From Chondrus crispus (lineage: Eukaryota > Rhodophyta > Florideophyceae > Gigartinales > Gigartinaceae), in NCBI RefSeq assembly GCF_000350225.1, contig NW_005179145.1, forward strand, positions 33,761 to 97,760: 64,000 nt of DNA. The letters run 5' to 3'. The notes beneath the pieces were generated by a model that saw only the letters and a list, made by a program, of their open reading frames with translations, made no database searches and was not told the origin of the DNA. This document shows, piece after piece, positions 43,827 through 55,707 of the stretch. Both the position numbers and the translations under genes were made by a program. Position 1 is the stretch's first letter. The number at the start of each line of letters is the position of its first letter.

Positions 43827-44170
43827 AATTCGGATTGGCTCAAGTGCTACTGCTACGAACACAACGAAAGAGTACCCAGTACTCCCGAGTCCTTAACTGA
43901 ACTCGGTCCCTTTTCTCTCTTAATCATCTTCCCCTCTAACTCCCGTTAGTGGGCCTCTATATATACAGCTCCTAAACTAGCTCTAGACCTTCCGTGGTCA
44001 TCCCGCTAGTCTCTCAGAACTATCTCTAGACCTTTCATGGTCCCACGTGTATCAATGCACTGTCTTGCATTCACAAGTACGCATGAATTGACACTCTCAA
44101 TTCACAGTGACTCCACACATCTCGTGTGGCGGTTCTTATCAGGACAGCTTGTCTCGTTGTATCAGCTACA
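43797..44170 (-). repeat. 5' LTR of the copia-type element
   Basis: 374 bp, the pair of 27402-27775, with about ten differences. The outer side is followed by ACTGT (44171-44175), the target duplication. Confidence 0.93.
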
Positions 44171-44229
44171 ACTGTACATTGACGCGAAGAGGGCAAATAG
44201 AAAGGCTATAGCTTGATGCACGGAGATGC

Positions 44230-45160
44230 GCTAGACGGGCGGTGTCCGCATATGCGCAAAGAACCACTCCGAAGCGGCGGTGACAGAAATGCGACTGTCA
44301 AAGTAGACCCTGAACATGTTCTGCGAGGCCCAATCGAGCCGGTTCATGATCTATTCCCGCATGAACTGCAGCACCAGGAGCTCATTAAAACCTCCAATGC
44401 GGGCGTTATGCGAGGCATAGTAGCATCCTGACGGTGCCTTGACATTCACCAGAGCGAGTGCATGTTCCAAGGCCATCCTCAGGTCGGCGGTTCCGAGCTT
44501 TTGAGCGTCGCGAAGGTTGAAAAATGCGAGGGTCGCCCGCTGAACGGAGACCCACTTGCGCAGTAGTACGTTGGAAGAGTCGGCTTGTGTCTAAGTGGGG
44601 TTGGTCGGCAACTGCAGGCGCAGTGGCCGCAGTGGCCGAGAGCGCGATTTGCCCTTGCGGTGAGTCAGGACGGCCGTCACGAGCATCGGAGAGACCGTGA
44701 TGTCTCTGTCCTTGAGATGCGCAACTGATACGGAGCGACACTGAAAGGCGAAAGCGAAGAGCACACAAGCACAGTACCCAACCTCGTCGACATCGGAGGT
44801 CTGCAGGCCATAGACGACCAATTGACTCACCAGGCCGGCGGAGAGACCGATACGTGCACTCTTGACGACCCCTTTGAGGTTGTGCTTGTTTGCGTAGGCC
44901 CTTGCCAGGGCGGAGACGAGGGGAGTGTGAGTGGGCGATGGTGCATGGAGGAGCTCATGGTAACGCGAGACCGCTGTTACGTATTGGGGGATCGATGTCG
45001 GACCTATGCGCCCCTCGAGATGCAGGTATCCGATGTAAGCGAGGACATCGCCCTCGGACGCACCTAGCTTAGGCCTACCATCCTCTTCGCGGAATCCAAA
45101 CCAAGTCTTGATCTGGCTCGATCGGTTGAGCCAGGTCCCAGCCGTTCAACCGAAGTCAGC
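44230..45160 (-). mobile_element. Tyrosine recombinase region of the DIRS-type element (fossil part)
   Basis: Minus-strand sequence includes VDEVGYCACVLFAFAFQCRS, HLKDRDITVSPMLVTAVLTH and, nearer 44400, an H-x-x-R-like HNARIGGF box. This layout fits the lambda-integrase-like recombinase that DIRS elements use instead of an integrase. Confidence 0.6.
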
Positions 45161-45234
45161 GAGGAGGGCTGCGGAAGCTTGGGCCCCACCGGTAGCGCCA
45201 TCATGCCCGCACCTCGACAACACAGCATCTCTTA

Positions 45235-47081
45235 TCCCCTCCTACCATGCGAGCCTTCCGCCATCGTTGCGAGTACGACGGACCAGTCTTCGTTGTCCTT
45301 CTTCGTACTTCGCAGTACAGAGAAGGCGACGTCGTCCGGTTGTAGGATCTTGTAGCTGGTGGCGTGAACCACCAACTGCGCATGCCAAGCTTGTGCTGGC
45401 CAGTGGGGTGCCACCAGGACACCCTTCCCACCATACGCCACGACCTTGCAAACGACCAACGGGAGGAGATCGAACGGGGGGTTCCATAGCCGCGCCCTCC
45501 CGTCGCCCCAGTCCTCCGTCATCTGCGTCGCGAGGTACTTGCGGCGTGCCACCGCCGTCTCGCCCAGCGGCCGGGAGGCGAACCCCACCGAGTCGAGTCG
45601 GTGCTCGTCCTGTATGGATGCCAGGAGCTGCGTCGTCGCCTGCACGTCGCCCGGGTCCCAAGTCCTGGACAGGGCGTCCGCGAATCGGTTGACGGCGGAA
45701 GGCAGCCAGCGGGCCTCGATCGACACCCCAAGCGTTCGCATCATGACGTGCAGCCGCCGGAGTTCGGCCATCATCGGCTTGGAAGAGGTCACCATCGCGT
45801 TCAGGATGAAGCAGACGGCTTGGTTGTCCTCGTGCAGCAGAAGCTTACGCATGTCCGGCCGCCTGACGTACGCGGCGAAGTGCCGCTTCAGCAACATGCG
45901 AACTGCCCTCAACTCTCTCAAAGTGATCGACTGCACGCGCTCGGCCGCCGTCCAGAAAACTTGACTCTCCCACAAACCCTGCGATCCCGCCAGCACATCC
46001 GAGCCAAGCGTTCCTCTGTAGCCCACGTCGGCAGCGTCGGAGTGCATCGTCAGGTCCGGAGCGACGCGGACGAGATCGCGACCCTCCCCGCGCGTCAGCG
46101 CGCGCCAGTACCGCAGGTCGCGAAGCGACTGCCGGCACAGGCAGACCTTCTGCATCTTTTCGCGCACAGCTCGAATCGGAGCGAACCTCTGGTCTCCCTG
46201 AGCGGGTGCGTCCCAGAACTCGCTTGCAACAAGGCCCCCCTTCGTACTTGGCCCTCGCTCCTCGCACTCTGCTGCTTGCAGGCCGGCGAGGGTCATGTCA
46301 CAGTAGAGGCTGCGAGTGTAGAAGCGGGAAAGCGGGAACGCGAGGGTCATGGACACGGCGACGCCGCAGAAATGGCGGAGCTTGCGGAGCGACACCAGTC
46401 GCCGGTTGAGTTGCGCGCCCAGCAACAAGTCCTTCGCCAGCCGCCGCAGCCTTAGGACTTTCTTCTCGGACGCGAACACGCGCATCTTCTCGGTGTCGAT
46501 AACGCAGCCCAGATGCTCCAGGACCAGCGTCCCCTCCCAACATCCCTTGTTCTCGTGCCGCACCAGCCCCAGCCGGCCAAAGAGCCCGGCCAACCTTCGC
46601 CCCGCTCTTGCACAGTCCCTTCTCGTTAACGGGCGCCCCAGCGGAGAGGGCGCCCAAGCGAAGTTGTCGATGGCATGAATCTGGTCCTGCCCAGGCGCTC
46701 GCACAGGTGCTGCACCAGCGGGCGCAGAAGCTTGGTGAACCACAGCACGGACCGTTCCCACCTGAACGTCAGGGCAATGCAACGGTAGAAGAAACCGTCG
46801 TAGCGGAAGAGGAAGAACTCGCGCATGCACAGGTGGAGATAGAAGTGGCAGTACCTACTCTTAATGTCCCACGACATTAGTGTATCCCCACCTTGCAGCT
46901 GTGTGGCGAATGACTGCAGTGTCTCCATCTTGATTGACCCCTTCTCCCAGTGCCTGCTTTGGCGTTTGAAATTAATTACAAATCGCCCGCGCCTGTCGAC
47001 GCCCTCCCCTTGCCACACAGTGAAAGCTGAGGACACCCTTCGTCCATGTTGCGCCGCCTCCATCGCTTCTTCGTAACCCAC
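45235..47081 (-). mobile_element. Reverse transcriptase and RNase H region of the DIRS-type element (fossil part)
   Basis: Starts near FVINFKRQSRHWEKGSIKME (palm and fingers of DIRS reverse transcriptase), passes through FFLFRYDGFFYRCIALTFRW, and ends with the RNase H and the NPPFDLLPLVVCKVVA...VAPHWPAQAWH segment typical of DIRS/Ngaro/PAT polyproteins. Confidence 0.82.
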
Positions 47082-47501
47082 GCCCTCGTACAGCCCCTCT
47101 TTGCACCCCCTCTCCAGATCATCCCTTCCAAACTTCCTGTCCTTCTCTGACTAGGGGAGCTCCCCTACTACCAACCCTTTCTCAAAGGGCACCGAAGGCA
47201 GATCCAATATCCCGTCACGGATCTGTCTCGTCAAGTACGCACTGGCCCCCACCTCCGAACGCCAATCGTCCGCCCTGAGGGCCGTTCCACGCCACAATGG
47301 TGCTCCTCCCCTTCCCATTGCGGCGACACCGGCTCCGTCTTTCGCCATCACTGATCACCAAACCCCTAATCCCCTGCGGGGGTCCATTGTTTCTGTTCCC
47401 CGTAGCCCTCTCCAACCGCGCCTTGGCCAGCATCTTCGCAGCCTCGACCTCCAGCTTGCTCGTCAACGCCTCCCTGTCGGAGCGGTAGGATTCAGAGAAC
47501 A

Positions 47502-47583
47502 CAGCGTCGTGTCCTTGCTTCACCAGGAAGGACATCTGCCGACACAGCGTCGTGTCCTTGCTCCACCAGGAAGGACATCTGCC
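47502..47583. repeat. Short tandem duplication, about 41-bp unit twice
   Basis: CAGCGTCGTGTCCTTGCT(T/C)CACCAGG... followed by AAGGACATCTGCCG occurs twice in direct succession inside the DIRS gag region. Confidence 0.8.
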
Positions 47584-48061
47584 GGGCAGCCTCAACTCCC
47601 TGCTCAGTGATCTTCCTAAAGTACTGCGACCTCATAGACAACACCTCGAGCGCAGTCTTCATCGCCTTCTCCGCTAGAGGTAACTTGCGCGCTAGGCTTG
47701 GCACGTCCTCCGTCTGGTCCCTGGCCACCCCCAAAGCCGCCACACCCAGCTCAGTCCAAACTCCGGCAGCGTGGATGTATTCCCATTCTTTAGCCGACCG
47801 CCGGTCCCTCGACCTCAACTCAGAGAGAAAGGCGTCCGCGAGGGGCTTGAAGTACCCCGTGTGTGTGACGGGCACATGGGGCCCCCGCTCTAAAACGCTT
47901 CCTTCTCCTTCCATCTTGAGAGATCTTAGCTCTGATACCACATCCCCGTAGTCTCGACGCGATGGTACCCCGCTTGCCCAGGCGGCCCTCACCGCGAGCG
48001 CGGGCTGCACGACTGCCGGGAGCGGCGGGACTTCGGACGGGTCAGTTGCTTGTTCAGTCAT

Positions 48062-48335
48062 CTCTCTGAGTGCTCTGGCCGCACTCCGTAGAATGTGTCA
48101 CCGCCTCGCTTGCTGGGGGGAATTTCTCACAAAGAGAAATAGACATGGGGAGGAGAGGTACTATCTTGGCCAAAATAGGGTCAAATCTAATTCTATGCTA
48201 ATCAAATTCTATCCGATATCGATAGAATGTTCCGTTGGGGTTGCCTTTTTTGATCGTATCGCTAAATTTGCTTATCATAACAAGAAAATAGTGAATAGAA
48301 GCTACCGGTGGGGATGCTCTTATACAGTATATATA
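48062..48335. other. Flank between DIRS-type gag and the inverted-repeat element
   Basis: Short AT-richer stretch with no recognised gene; probably the 5' untranslated part of the DIRS-type element plus old flanking DNA. Confidence 0.35.
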
Positions 48336-49088
48336 CAGGAGGGTTGCCCTAGTTATAGGTCACCCGCCCCAACTCTTCGGTCGCCCCTAATACCTTCAAT
48401 AAATTCCCAAGAAATAAGATTTTTGCACACGTAAGGGGCCAAGTTTCAGTCCTTGGACTGTCTCCTTACTGATTATCTCTGAAAGTCGTGAATATATTTA
48501 AAAATAAATCTTTCCAATCGCTCTGCCAGAGCGTTTTACCATCACAAACGAACCCGCCACTTGGCAGAAATGCAAATTGAATGCATTCAAATCCCTCCGA
48601 AAAGGCGAGCTTGGGGTTTTTGACCGAATCTTGCCAACCGAAACCCCCAGGGACACCAGATGCAAGCCGCTCTCCCGCGATTACCTCGATCGCGACAACG
48701 CAGGCTTACGCGCCGCCCCTGCAAGTTTCCCCTTGGACCCCCCCTTCCCGCGTCTTGTACATACTGTAAACGTCGGCGCCGGGCATGTCCCCAACAGGGT
48801 TTCCACTCATTCACTCGATGACGTGGCATACAATTTTTTTTGCCGTTGGTTTGATCCGGCCAAACTAACCTAGTGACCGATCTTTAGGCACAAAGTCGCT
48901 TTTTCAAGGCCCTTTTTGTTTCGTAAACTGCGAGAATATGGATTTGATTTCGAGCTCTTGGAGATAACATCCTGATTCACCGGTCTTTCAAGAAACGAAC
49001 GACACCAAAATATCCGTGATCGACCAATCAATTCTACTTTTGATTTTATTTTCTTCGCAAGTGACCGATAATTAGGGCAACCCTCCTT
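48336..49088. mobile_element. 753-bp non-autonomous inverted-repeat element (MITE-like)
   Basis: Left end CAGGAGGGTTGCCCTAGTTA and right end (reverse complement) AAGGAGGGTTGCCCTAATTA continue for about 28 bp with few mismatches, and both are flanked by TA (48334-48335, 49089-49090). No transposase is seen; a 98-aa open frame at 48577-48873 is unsupported. A partial extra copy of the GTGACCGAT end motif lies near 48874. TA duplication suggests Tc1/mariner-type mobilisation. Confidence 0.8.
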
Positions 49089-49090
49089 TA

Positions 49091-50712
49091 TATGCTATAT
49101 TCCGTATCTTGTGGGATGGAGATACAGTATTCGTTCTGTACTCTACAGCACTGTTAGGGAATACAGTAGACACTTACAGTCACGGCTGTCAGTTGGAGAC
49201 GGAACCAGCAAGCGTGACAGCCTGTCTCTCCACGTCCTACCGCACGTCTTACCGCACGGAGACGAGTCTAAATAAAAGAAAGACGACGCGAAAGCGGGAA
49301 AAGGAGGACGAAGGGAAAGGAATGCGGTCGCATCCATGTAAGGCGGGCCACAAGAAGGGGATAGCGTAGGTCGGACGGCGGGGTGGGGGCTGGATGGCCG
49401 GGGTATTTAGAGGAGAGAGGTCGGCGCACGAAGTAAACAGGGCATCGAGGCCACGGGAAGCAAAGTGACCGGCCAGTGGCGAGATCATCAAGGACCAGTC
49501 GTAACAGTACCCTTGTACTGTATCTATTTCTCTTGCATCTGCATCTCAGCTCTTCGCACTTTCTAGGTGCGTGGTATACAGCTAGACAGATTTTTTATGA
49601 CGTAACGAGTCGGAAGCAGGTATGAAGGCATTGTTTCGTATCCAAACTCCCTTCGACTCGGCGTTGTGTCTGGTTTGCTGTGTCTATTGTAGTGCAATGC
49701 GCCTGTTAGGCAGAGACCAAGGTCCGACGGTCCAACACAAACAACAGCAACAAAAACAACAACTGCCAACGGCACAGCGCTACGGAGTGGTCGAAGCTCC
49801 CTGTCTTCTTCAAGCGGGTTTGCGGCCCGCAGTAGCTCGGATCCCTGATAGGGGGGGGCAAAGAGAAGGGCCCAGCCCAGGATCGGTAAATGGTGGTAGA
49901 GACTTGTAAAGGCAACTGCTCGACGAGTTCGGAGGGGTTTTTAGGTAAACCTGGTCCGATGGGTCGTAAATCCAATGCTCGAGGAGCGCCTTGTACACCT
50001 TATACCCTTGATAAGGTCTTCGACGGGGACGTCGCAACGTAGCCCGTCGGGAAAGAAGAAAACGTAGCAGCGCTACACCGTCGTACTGCCCGATGGCAAA
50101 GTACCAACAACGGATCGGTCGCAACCAGATTCCGACGGAACCAACACTGAGAAAAGCACCACTGGTGCACCAACACAAAAGCCCGATGGCGAATGACGTC
50201 ACGTTGCGGATCGCAATCCTACAAGGTGGGACCAACTCAAGATTAAAGGAAATCAGGATAGGGAAATAAAGGAAAATTGATAAGGGAAAAGGGGACCTCG
50301 AGCGATAGAGGATGCCGTAGGCTTAGGTAAAAGGGAGCATCTTGATAGACACGGACTTCGACCAAGGCGACATTCAACTCCGGCAACTCGGGTTACCTTT
50401 ACTGACTTGGTCGTCAGAGGGCTAAGGTATATATCGCCCCGCCGGAGCCACTACAGTAGCTCTCGGCGCTAGATCCTAGATCTAATCTAATGTTAAATAA
50501 CTAATATGCGACTAATTAAAATTAATAATTAAAATAATAAAGTGAAATGATTTCCACTTTTGCTTGTCATACCCCATCATTTTCATCTCTTTTCACGCCC
50601 CTTTTCAGGTGCGTATTGCACTACATCTATGACGTGACAACGAGTGGAAAGCAGGTATGAAGGTATTGTCTTGCATCCAAACTCCCTTCGACTCAGCGTT
50701 GCGTCTTGCATC
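49091..50712. other. Gene-free interval with an old diverged repeat family
   Basis: No gene recognised. A block containing GAAGCAGGTATGAAGG(C/T)ATTG and CCAAACTCCCTTCGACTC occurs at about 49605-49665 and again at about 50640-50700; its continuation (CCAAACTCCCTTCGATTCGGCG) resumes at 56039 beyond the gypsy-type element. These are diverged copies of an unidentified older repeat into which the gypsy-type element inserted. AT-rich DNA with AATTAATAATTAAAATAATA lies near 50515-50540. Confidence 0.5.
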
Positions 50713-51038
50713 TGGTGCGCCTGTGACGCGCCTGGGACGCAATTGTTCGTTGCCAGTCACATGCCCGCGCTCGTGAAAGACTCGCTTGAACGGTATACTG
50801 TACACAAGATTGGAACCGTTTGCATCTAATCGTTAGAGTTTTGTACATTGCAAACGTACACAAGCCCACCTCCCATTGTCTGCAGTATCCGAGACGGCGT
50901 GGAAGGACACTCGAGCACTACATACGACAGGTATTTAGAAGACCCATAGTCTCGTGTCGACGAGAGAAATAAAAGGAGGGAACACTTATTCACTCCAGAC
51001 TAGTCTTCTCGAAGGGACTCGCCCCGGGAAGCGCCACA
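50713..51038 (+). repeat. 5' LTR of the second gypsy-type element
   Basis: 326 bp, matching 55708-56033; preceded by the target duplication GCATC. Contains GAGAAATAAAAGGAGGG, a possible polyadenylation or TATA-like region, near 50967. Confidence 0.93.
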
Positions 51039-51078
51039 GTAGTCACTAGGCAACCTGCAGTGTTCAAAGTTCTTTGAA

Positions 51079-52410
51079 ATGAAGAACTCTGGAACTATGT
51101 CGGAGCAAGGGTACTGGAACGTCGTACACCCGACGCTGAAGAGACTTGGTCGCAAACAGATTCACAATTTTCTCAAGGCACGAGAACAATACCTGCTTCG
51201 AGTCAAGGATGCTGAGGCCTCGGGACATTCCCTTCCCATAGTTCCCCTCATTTCGTCCGTGGATCACGACTCACTTTTGTCGTTGATAAAAATTGACTGC
51301 TTCCCGACAGTCAAGGATTTCGTCAAACTAACGCATGATATCCTTCTAAACTATCTTAAGTCTAAGGAGGAGGTCAAGCTGGAATCGGTGTCCCTGGAGG
51401 AGCTGGAGGCCGCCATCAAGTCTGCTGTGAGGATTGATGTGCATGAGCCCGATGCTGAGCTTCAAATTCAGGCATTGTTCACTGATTATCAGACTACGTT
51501 GCGGAACAAAAAATGGGAGCGTCTTATTGAGGACAACCCCAAGTTGGCTATCAAGCACCTATGTGGACTACTCAAGCCCGCAGCCCTGAAAACCAAAGTG
51601 GAACAGGACCTGGTGCTTGGCTTCAATGATCTGCGCAAGAAATGGCTTTCATTTTTCCATCATTTTGTTAAGTGTGCCGTAGCGTGTGAAGAGTATGTAC
51701 CTCTGAAACAAGCTCTAATCACGGAAAAGGACAGTGGAAATTCGAAGGGCAAGGAGTGTGACGGCTCCTACTGTGGGAAGCACAAGAACTCGGGAGAAGG
51801 ATCGGGAAGGCCTAGAAGGAAGTCTGAGCATGGAAAAGCTCCAATTTCACCCTCCATGGGCTACCCTGGTAACCCACCTTCCATGGACACCGTTTTTGAA
51901 AAAGGAAAAAGTCTCACGGACTACCCTGCCAACCCTGGGTCCGGTCCGAGCCGGCCGAGGCGTCTATCTGATTGTCCCCTCAAGAGGCCTATAGGTATGC
52001 ACCTGGCGCTCGGTAGAGAAGAAGCAGAAGAACTGCCTACCGTTTTTGCGAAGCAGAAGGCGAGTATTTCGTTAACTTTGTTCACTACGCATGGCCCCCT
52101 GCGACTCCGAAACGTGGAATGGCTAGTGTTCGAAGAACCAATGTTGGAGATTTTTTTATCACGGCCTCTACTCCAAGCATTGGGTTTCGATCTCGATGAA
52201 CACCTCAAGGTCGTGAGGGACAAGTATCACGATTGTGACTTCTCACACGTTGGTTTCTTGCGCCCATCACCGGAGACTGAAAAGGCCTACTGCTCAGCTC
52301 CGTCACCCGCGGACCAAACCGAAATGTTTTTTGAAAGCACCAGTCCTCCCAGCACCGAGAATCCCTCCGGAACAGGGAAATTGTCGCAAATGCTGCTCCC
52401 CCCGCCATAA
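51079..52410 (+). mobile_element. Gag and protease-like region of the second gypsy-type element (fossil part)
   Basis: Gag is highly charged and helical (KRLGRKQIHNFLKAREQYLL ... EVKLESVSLEELEAA). A small Cys/His cluster CDGSYCGKHKN stands where a zinc knuckle would be. The end part LRNVEWLVFEEPMLEIFLS ... RPLLQALGFDLDEHL resembles the flap and LLG end of an aspartic protease. Confidence 0.7.
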
Positions 52411-52472
52411 TCTCTCAATCACCACGCCCGATTGACTGGCTTCCTCGCAGTCGACCTGACCAACCCGCAATT

Positions 52473-55400
52473 ATGTCAACCCTGCACGTATGGAACGCTG
52501 AATCACGAGACAACTCGATGGATGTCGAGACTTTTGATGTGGGAAAACACGACCCCGACGAAATGTCACCCTATTTGAAGGAAATGATTGGCAAAGCGAA
52601 GGAAAACGGTTTGCCCAGGCGGCTCCATCGGCCACTCGCGGACCTTGTCGAGGAATATGCAGATTTGTTCCGAGTCAGACTTGGATCGGATCCGCCTGCA
52701 AATATCTCACCCATGAAGGTCATTCTGAAGCAAGACGCGGTTCCGGTTCGCGTCAAGGTTCGTCGATACGCCCCTCCCCAGCGCCTTTTTCTTCGCAAAA
52801 CGTTGGATGAACTCCAGGGCCTGGGGCTCATCTACCCTAACAATACCTCTCAGTGGGCGTGCACCCCCCTCATCGTACCGAAACCGGGACCGGAACAATT
52901 TCGGTTCACGGGTTGATCTCAGACCCGCCAATTTGCAGACTGTGCCGCATATTTGGCCGATGCCCGACCTCCAGCAGGCCACTGCTGATCTAGCTAACGA
53001 CGTCTGTTTTGCATCTCTTGACCTGTGTAATGGCTACTGGCAACTTCCCCTACATCCTGAGTCTCAGGAATGCCAAAACTTAATAGCGCCTGACGGAGTC
53101 CTTACTCCGACACGCGTTATGCACGGTCAGTCCAACGCAGTGTCATATCTTCAAAGCAGCTTTCAGCTTATACCCAAGGACATCCGCGAGAACCTTTTGC
53201 AATGGCTGGATGACATGCTCATCCATTGCCATTCCCCTGACCACTTACTCAATGTACTCCGTTCCTTCTTCGAGGTGTGCCGAAAGCATAACTTCAAGTT
53301 GCACGCCAAAAAGTGCAAATTGTTTCTAGAAAAGGTTAGATGGCGTGGATGAATAGTCAGTAAGGAGGGCGTCAAGCTGGACCCTACTCAGCTCCGGTCA
53401 CTTCTGGACATGTCTCCCCCGGTCAATGGCGCACAACTGGAACAGTTTGTATGCGCAGCCAACTGGATGCGCTCGGCTATTCCGAACTTCAATGCTACGA
53501 TCGCGGTCCTACAAAACGCATTGGAGAAGGTGTACGCCGGGCTGTCGCGCCGCACGAAGCGCGCAGCTGCATCAGTTAAACTACAAAACGGTATCTGGGG
53601 TCAGATTGAAGATGATTGTTTTCAGCATGTCAAGAATGCCCTTTCCCAGGCCGTAACATTAGCACATCCCCACCCAGACAAACTATTGTGTCTATTCACC
53701 GATGCGTCCGACCAACATTGGGCCGGCCTTTTTTCTCAGATACCCTCATCGGACATGGACCTACCCTTTGAAGAACAACACCACATGCCGCTGGCCTTCA
53801 TATCTGGTTCATTTAATGGCTCCTCGTCTCGCTGGTCCACGCGCGAGAAGGAAGGGTTCGCCATAGTGGAGTCGGTCAAAAAGTTAGACTACGTGCTTTT
53901 ACGACCACAGGGATTTTGTATGTACACTGACCACAAGAATCTCTTTTTCATATTCAATCCTCACTTGGCATCATCACCTCTCGCCAAGCACAAGGTCACA
54001 AAGATTGAACGATGGGCCATGCACCTGGCAGGCTTCCACTACACTATTGTTCACATCCCGGGCGAAGACAATTGCTGGGCGGACCTCCTGTCCCGTTGGG
54101 GGGCGAAGCATTCCGAACAAGAAAGTTCCCTGTTTGTCCGAGCGAGCCTCTCATCGCTTTTCACCGCGCCAGTCGCTCCCGAACTGGATCCCGAGTTCAC
54201 CTGGCCAAAGCCAGCGGACCTGATGACTGCACAACAAGAAGCCATGGAGACTGGGGAAGAGACCATACCGAAACAGAAGCGCTCCTACCTGCACATCAAT
54301 GAACAAGGACGTGTGTGGGTGCCAGCCGTAGCGGTTCAGTTGCAGCTACGTATTTGTGTCATCGCACACTGTGGTCGGGGTGGACTCAGAGGTTCGGACA
54401 CAACTTTGAAACACATCACCGATCATTTCTATTGGTAGAACATGAAGGCGGACGTAGAGGCTTTCTGTAGATCATGTCTGCACTGTTTCCTCACCATTGG
54501 CGGCCATCGCGTACCCAGGCCTATGAACCATGCACTGCATTCCGACAAACCAAACGAAGTTTTACACTTTGATTACCTTTACATGGGACAAAGCACAACG
54601 GGTGCAGTTTATACCTTACTCCTGAAAGATGATGCCTCTTCATTCGTATGGATCGAACCGTGCCACGCTGCGGATGCTGAGACCACTGCAGATGTTTTGC
54701 TGCGCTGGATGGCCTCCTTTGGAGTTACTCCGAAATGGGTCTCGGATCGCTGCGCTCATTTGGAGAACAAAGTCATGGACGCCGTCAATCGCTCCTTGCA
54801 CTCTCGCCACCACTTCACCACTCCCTACTGTCCTCAAGGTAATGGAACAGTCGAGACGGTTTGCAAAGAGGTACTGCGGGCTTTTCGTGCTCTACTATCG
54901 GAATTTCGCATGAAGGAGAAAGAATGGCCGGCTGTATGCAGATTCATCCAGAGCATCCTCAACCATACAAAGCGCCCTTCTTTGGGAAACAAGGCCCCGA
55001 TCACGGCCTTCACTGGCATGTCACCAGACAGCCCACTACTGTCCATCGTACCCCCGGGTCAAGCCGAGCCACGGTCACTCGAATTCATCAAGGCTCAAAA
55101 GCTGTTGCACAGCGCATCGCTACTCAAATCAGTAGACGAGATTCACAAGGATGTTGCCCACAACCGCACCCGAAAACGTCAGGCGGCACTCAAGACTCAC
55201 AACGCAAAGACGCATGTACAAGATGTCAATTTTGAGGTTGGAGATTACGTCTTAGTTGCGCAGAGGTTGTCCAATATTGGACACAAACTTCGTGTGAAGT
55301 GGCGTGGCCCCCAACGCGTGGCTCGTGCTGTTTCAGATTTGGTATTTGAGGTTGAAGACCTTCTATCGCATTCACCAACTCTAGTTCACGCTAACCGTCT

Positions 55401-55698
55401 CAAATTTTATGCGGACTCAAAGTTACATGTCACAGAGACCCTTCTCGATACTATTGCGCACAAAAATCCACACTACAATACAGTACAGGAGATACTCGAC
55501 TTGCGTTACAATGACACATCCGCGATGTCCGAAGTTCAATCAGATGGCGTGGATTTGAAGACGAGGAACCAACGTGGGAACCTTTCGAGAACATACAAGA
55601 AGATATACCAAAAATGTTCGCCAAATTTCTCTCCACTTTCCCAGATCAAGCAGTTGTCTCAGCCTCTAAACTCATGTATGCATGAAGCATCAAATTAG
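52473..55698 (+). mobile_element. Pol region of the second gypsy-type element (fossil part)
   Basis: RT signs: GLIYPNNTSQWACTPLIVPK, CFASLDLCNGYWQLPL and LLQWLDDMLIHC (the catalytic Asp pair). RNase H signs: LCLFTDASDQHWAGLF and MYTDHKNLFFIFNP. Integrase signs: CRSCLHCFLT (zinc end), HFDYLYMGQSTTG (first Asp), WVSDRCAHLENKV (second) and YCPQGNGTVETVCKEVLRAF (third). A GDYVLVAQRLSN ... LRVKWRGPQRVARAV segment follows, the usual integrase C-terminal domain. Confidence 0.85.
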
Positions 55699-55707
55699 AG
55701 GGAGGAC

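Larger units (their letters stand above)
27402..44170 (-). mobile_element. Copia-type LTR retroelement (fossil), hosting a nested gypsy-type element
   Basis: Both LTRs are 374 bp (27402-27775 and 43797-44170), begin TG and end CA in either reading, and are flanked by the same ACTGT (27397-27401, 44171-44175). Read on the minus strand, the visible parts are 5' LTR, gag with a CCHC-like knuckle, protease, integrase, then (on the far side of the nested element) an RNase H end and the 3' LTR preceded by a short purine tract next to 27776. Integrase preceding the RT/RNase H region is the copia order. The two LTRs differ at about ten positions in 374 (roughly 97% alike), so the copy is moderately old. 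It is broken, with several breaks besides the large nested insertion. The ~13 kb between about 28.03 and 41.46 kb belongs to the inserted element. Confidence 0.9.
44180..48061 (-). mobile_element. DIRS-type (tyrosine recombinase) retroelement (fossil)
   Basis: Minus-strand order is gag (about 48061-47250), reverse transcriptase plus RNase H (about 47080-45235), then a tyrosine recombinase region (about 45160-44230) in place of an integrase; no LTRs are seen. RT signs: GRFVINFKRQSRHW and TLMSWDIKSRYCHFYL. DIRS-type RNase H signs: LWESQVFWTAAERVQSITLR, HEDNQAVCFILNAMV and ARWLPSAVNRFADALSR, then NPPFDLLPLVVCKV, the usual DIRS C-terminal block. The recombinase part includes HLKDRDITVSP and an HNAR..G-like box. 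The outer limits and inverted or split direct repeats of the family were not found. Broken, with several breaks; probably old. Confidence 0.85.
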
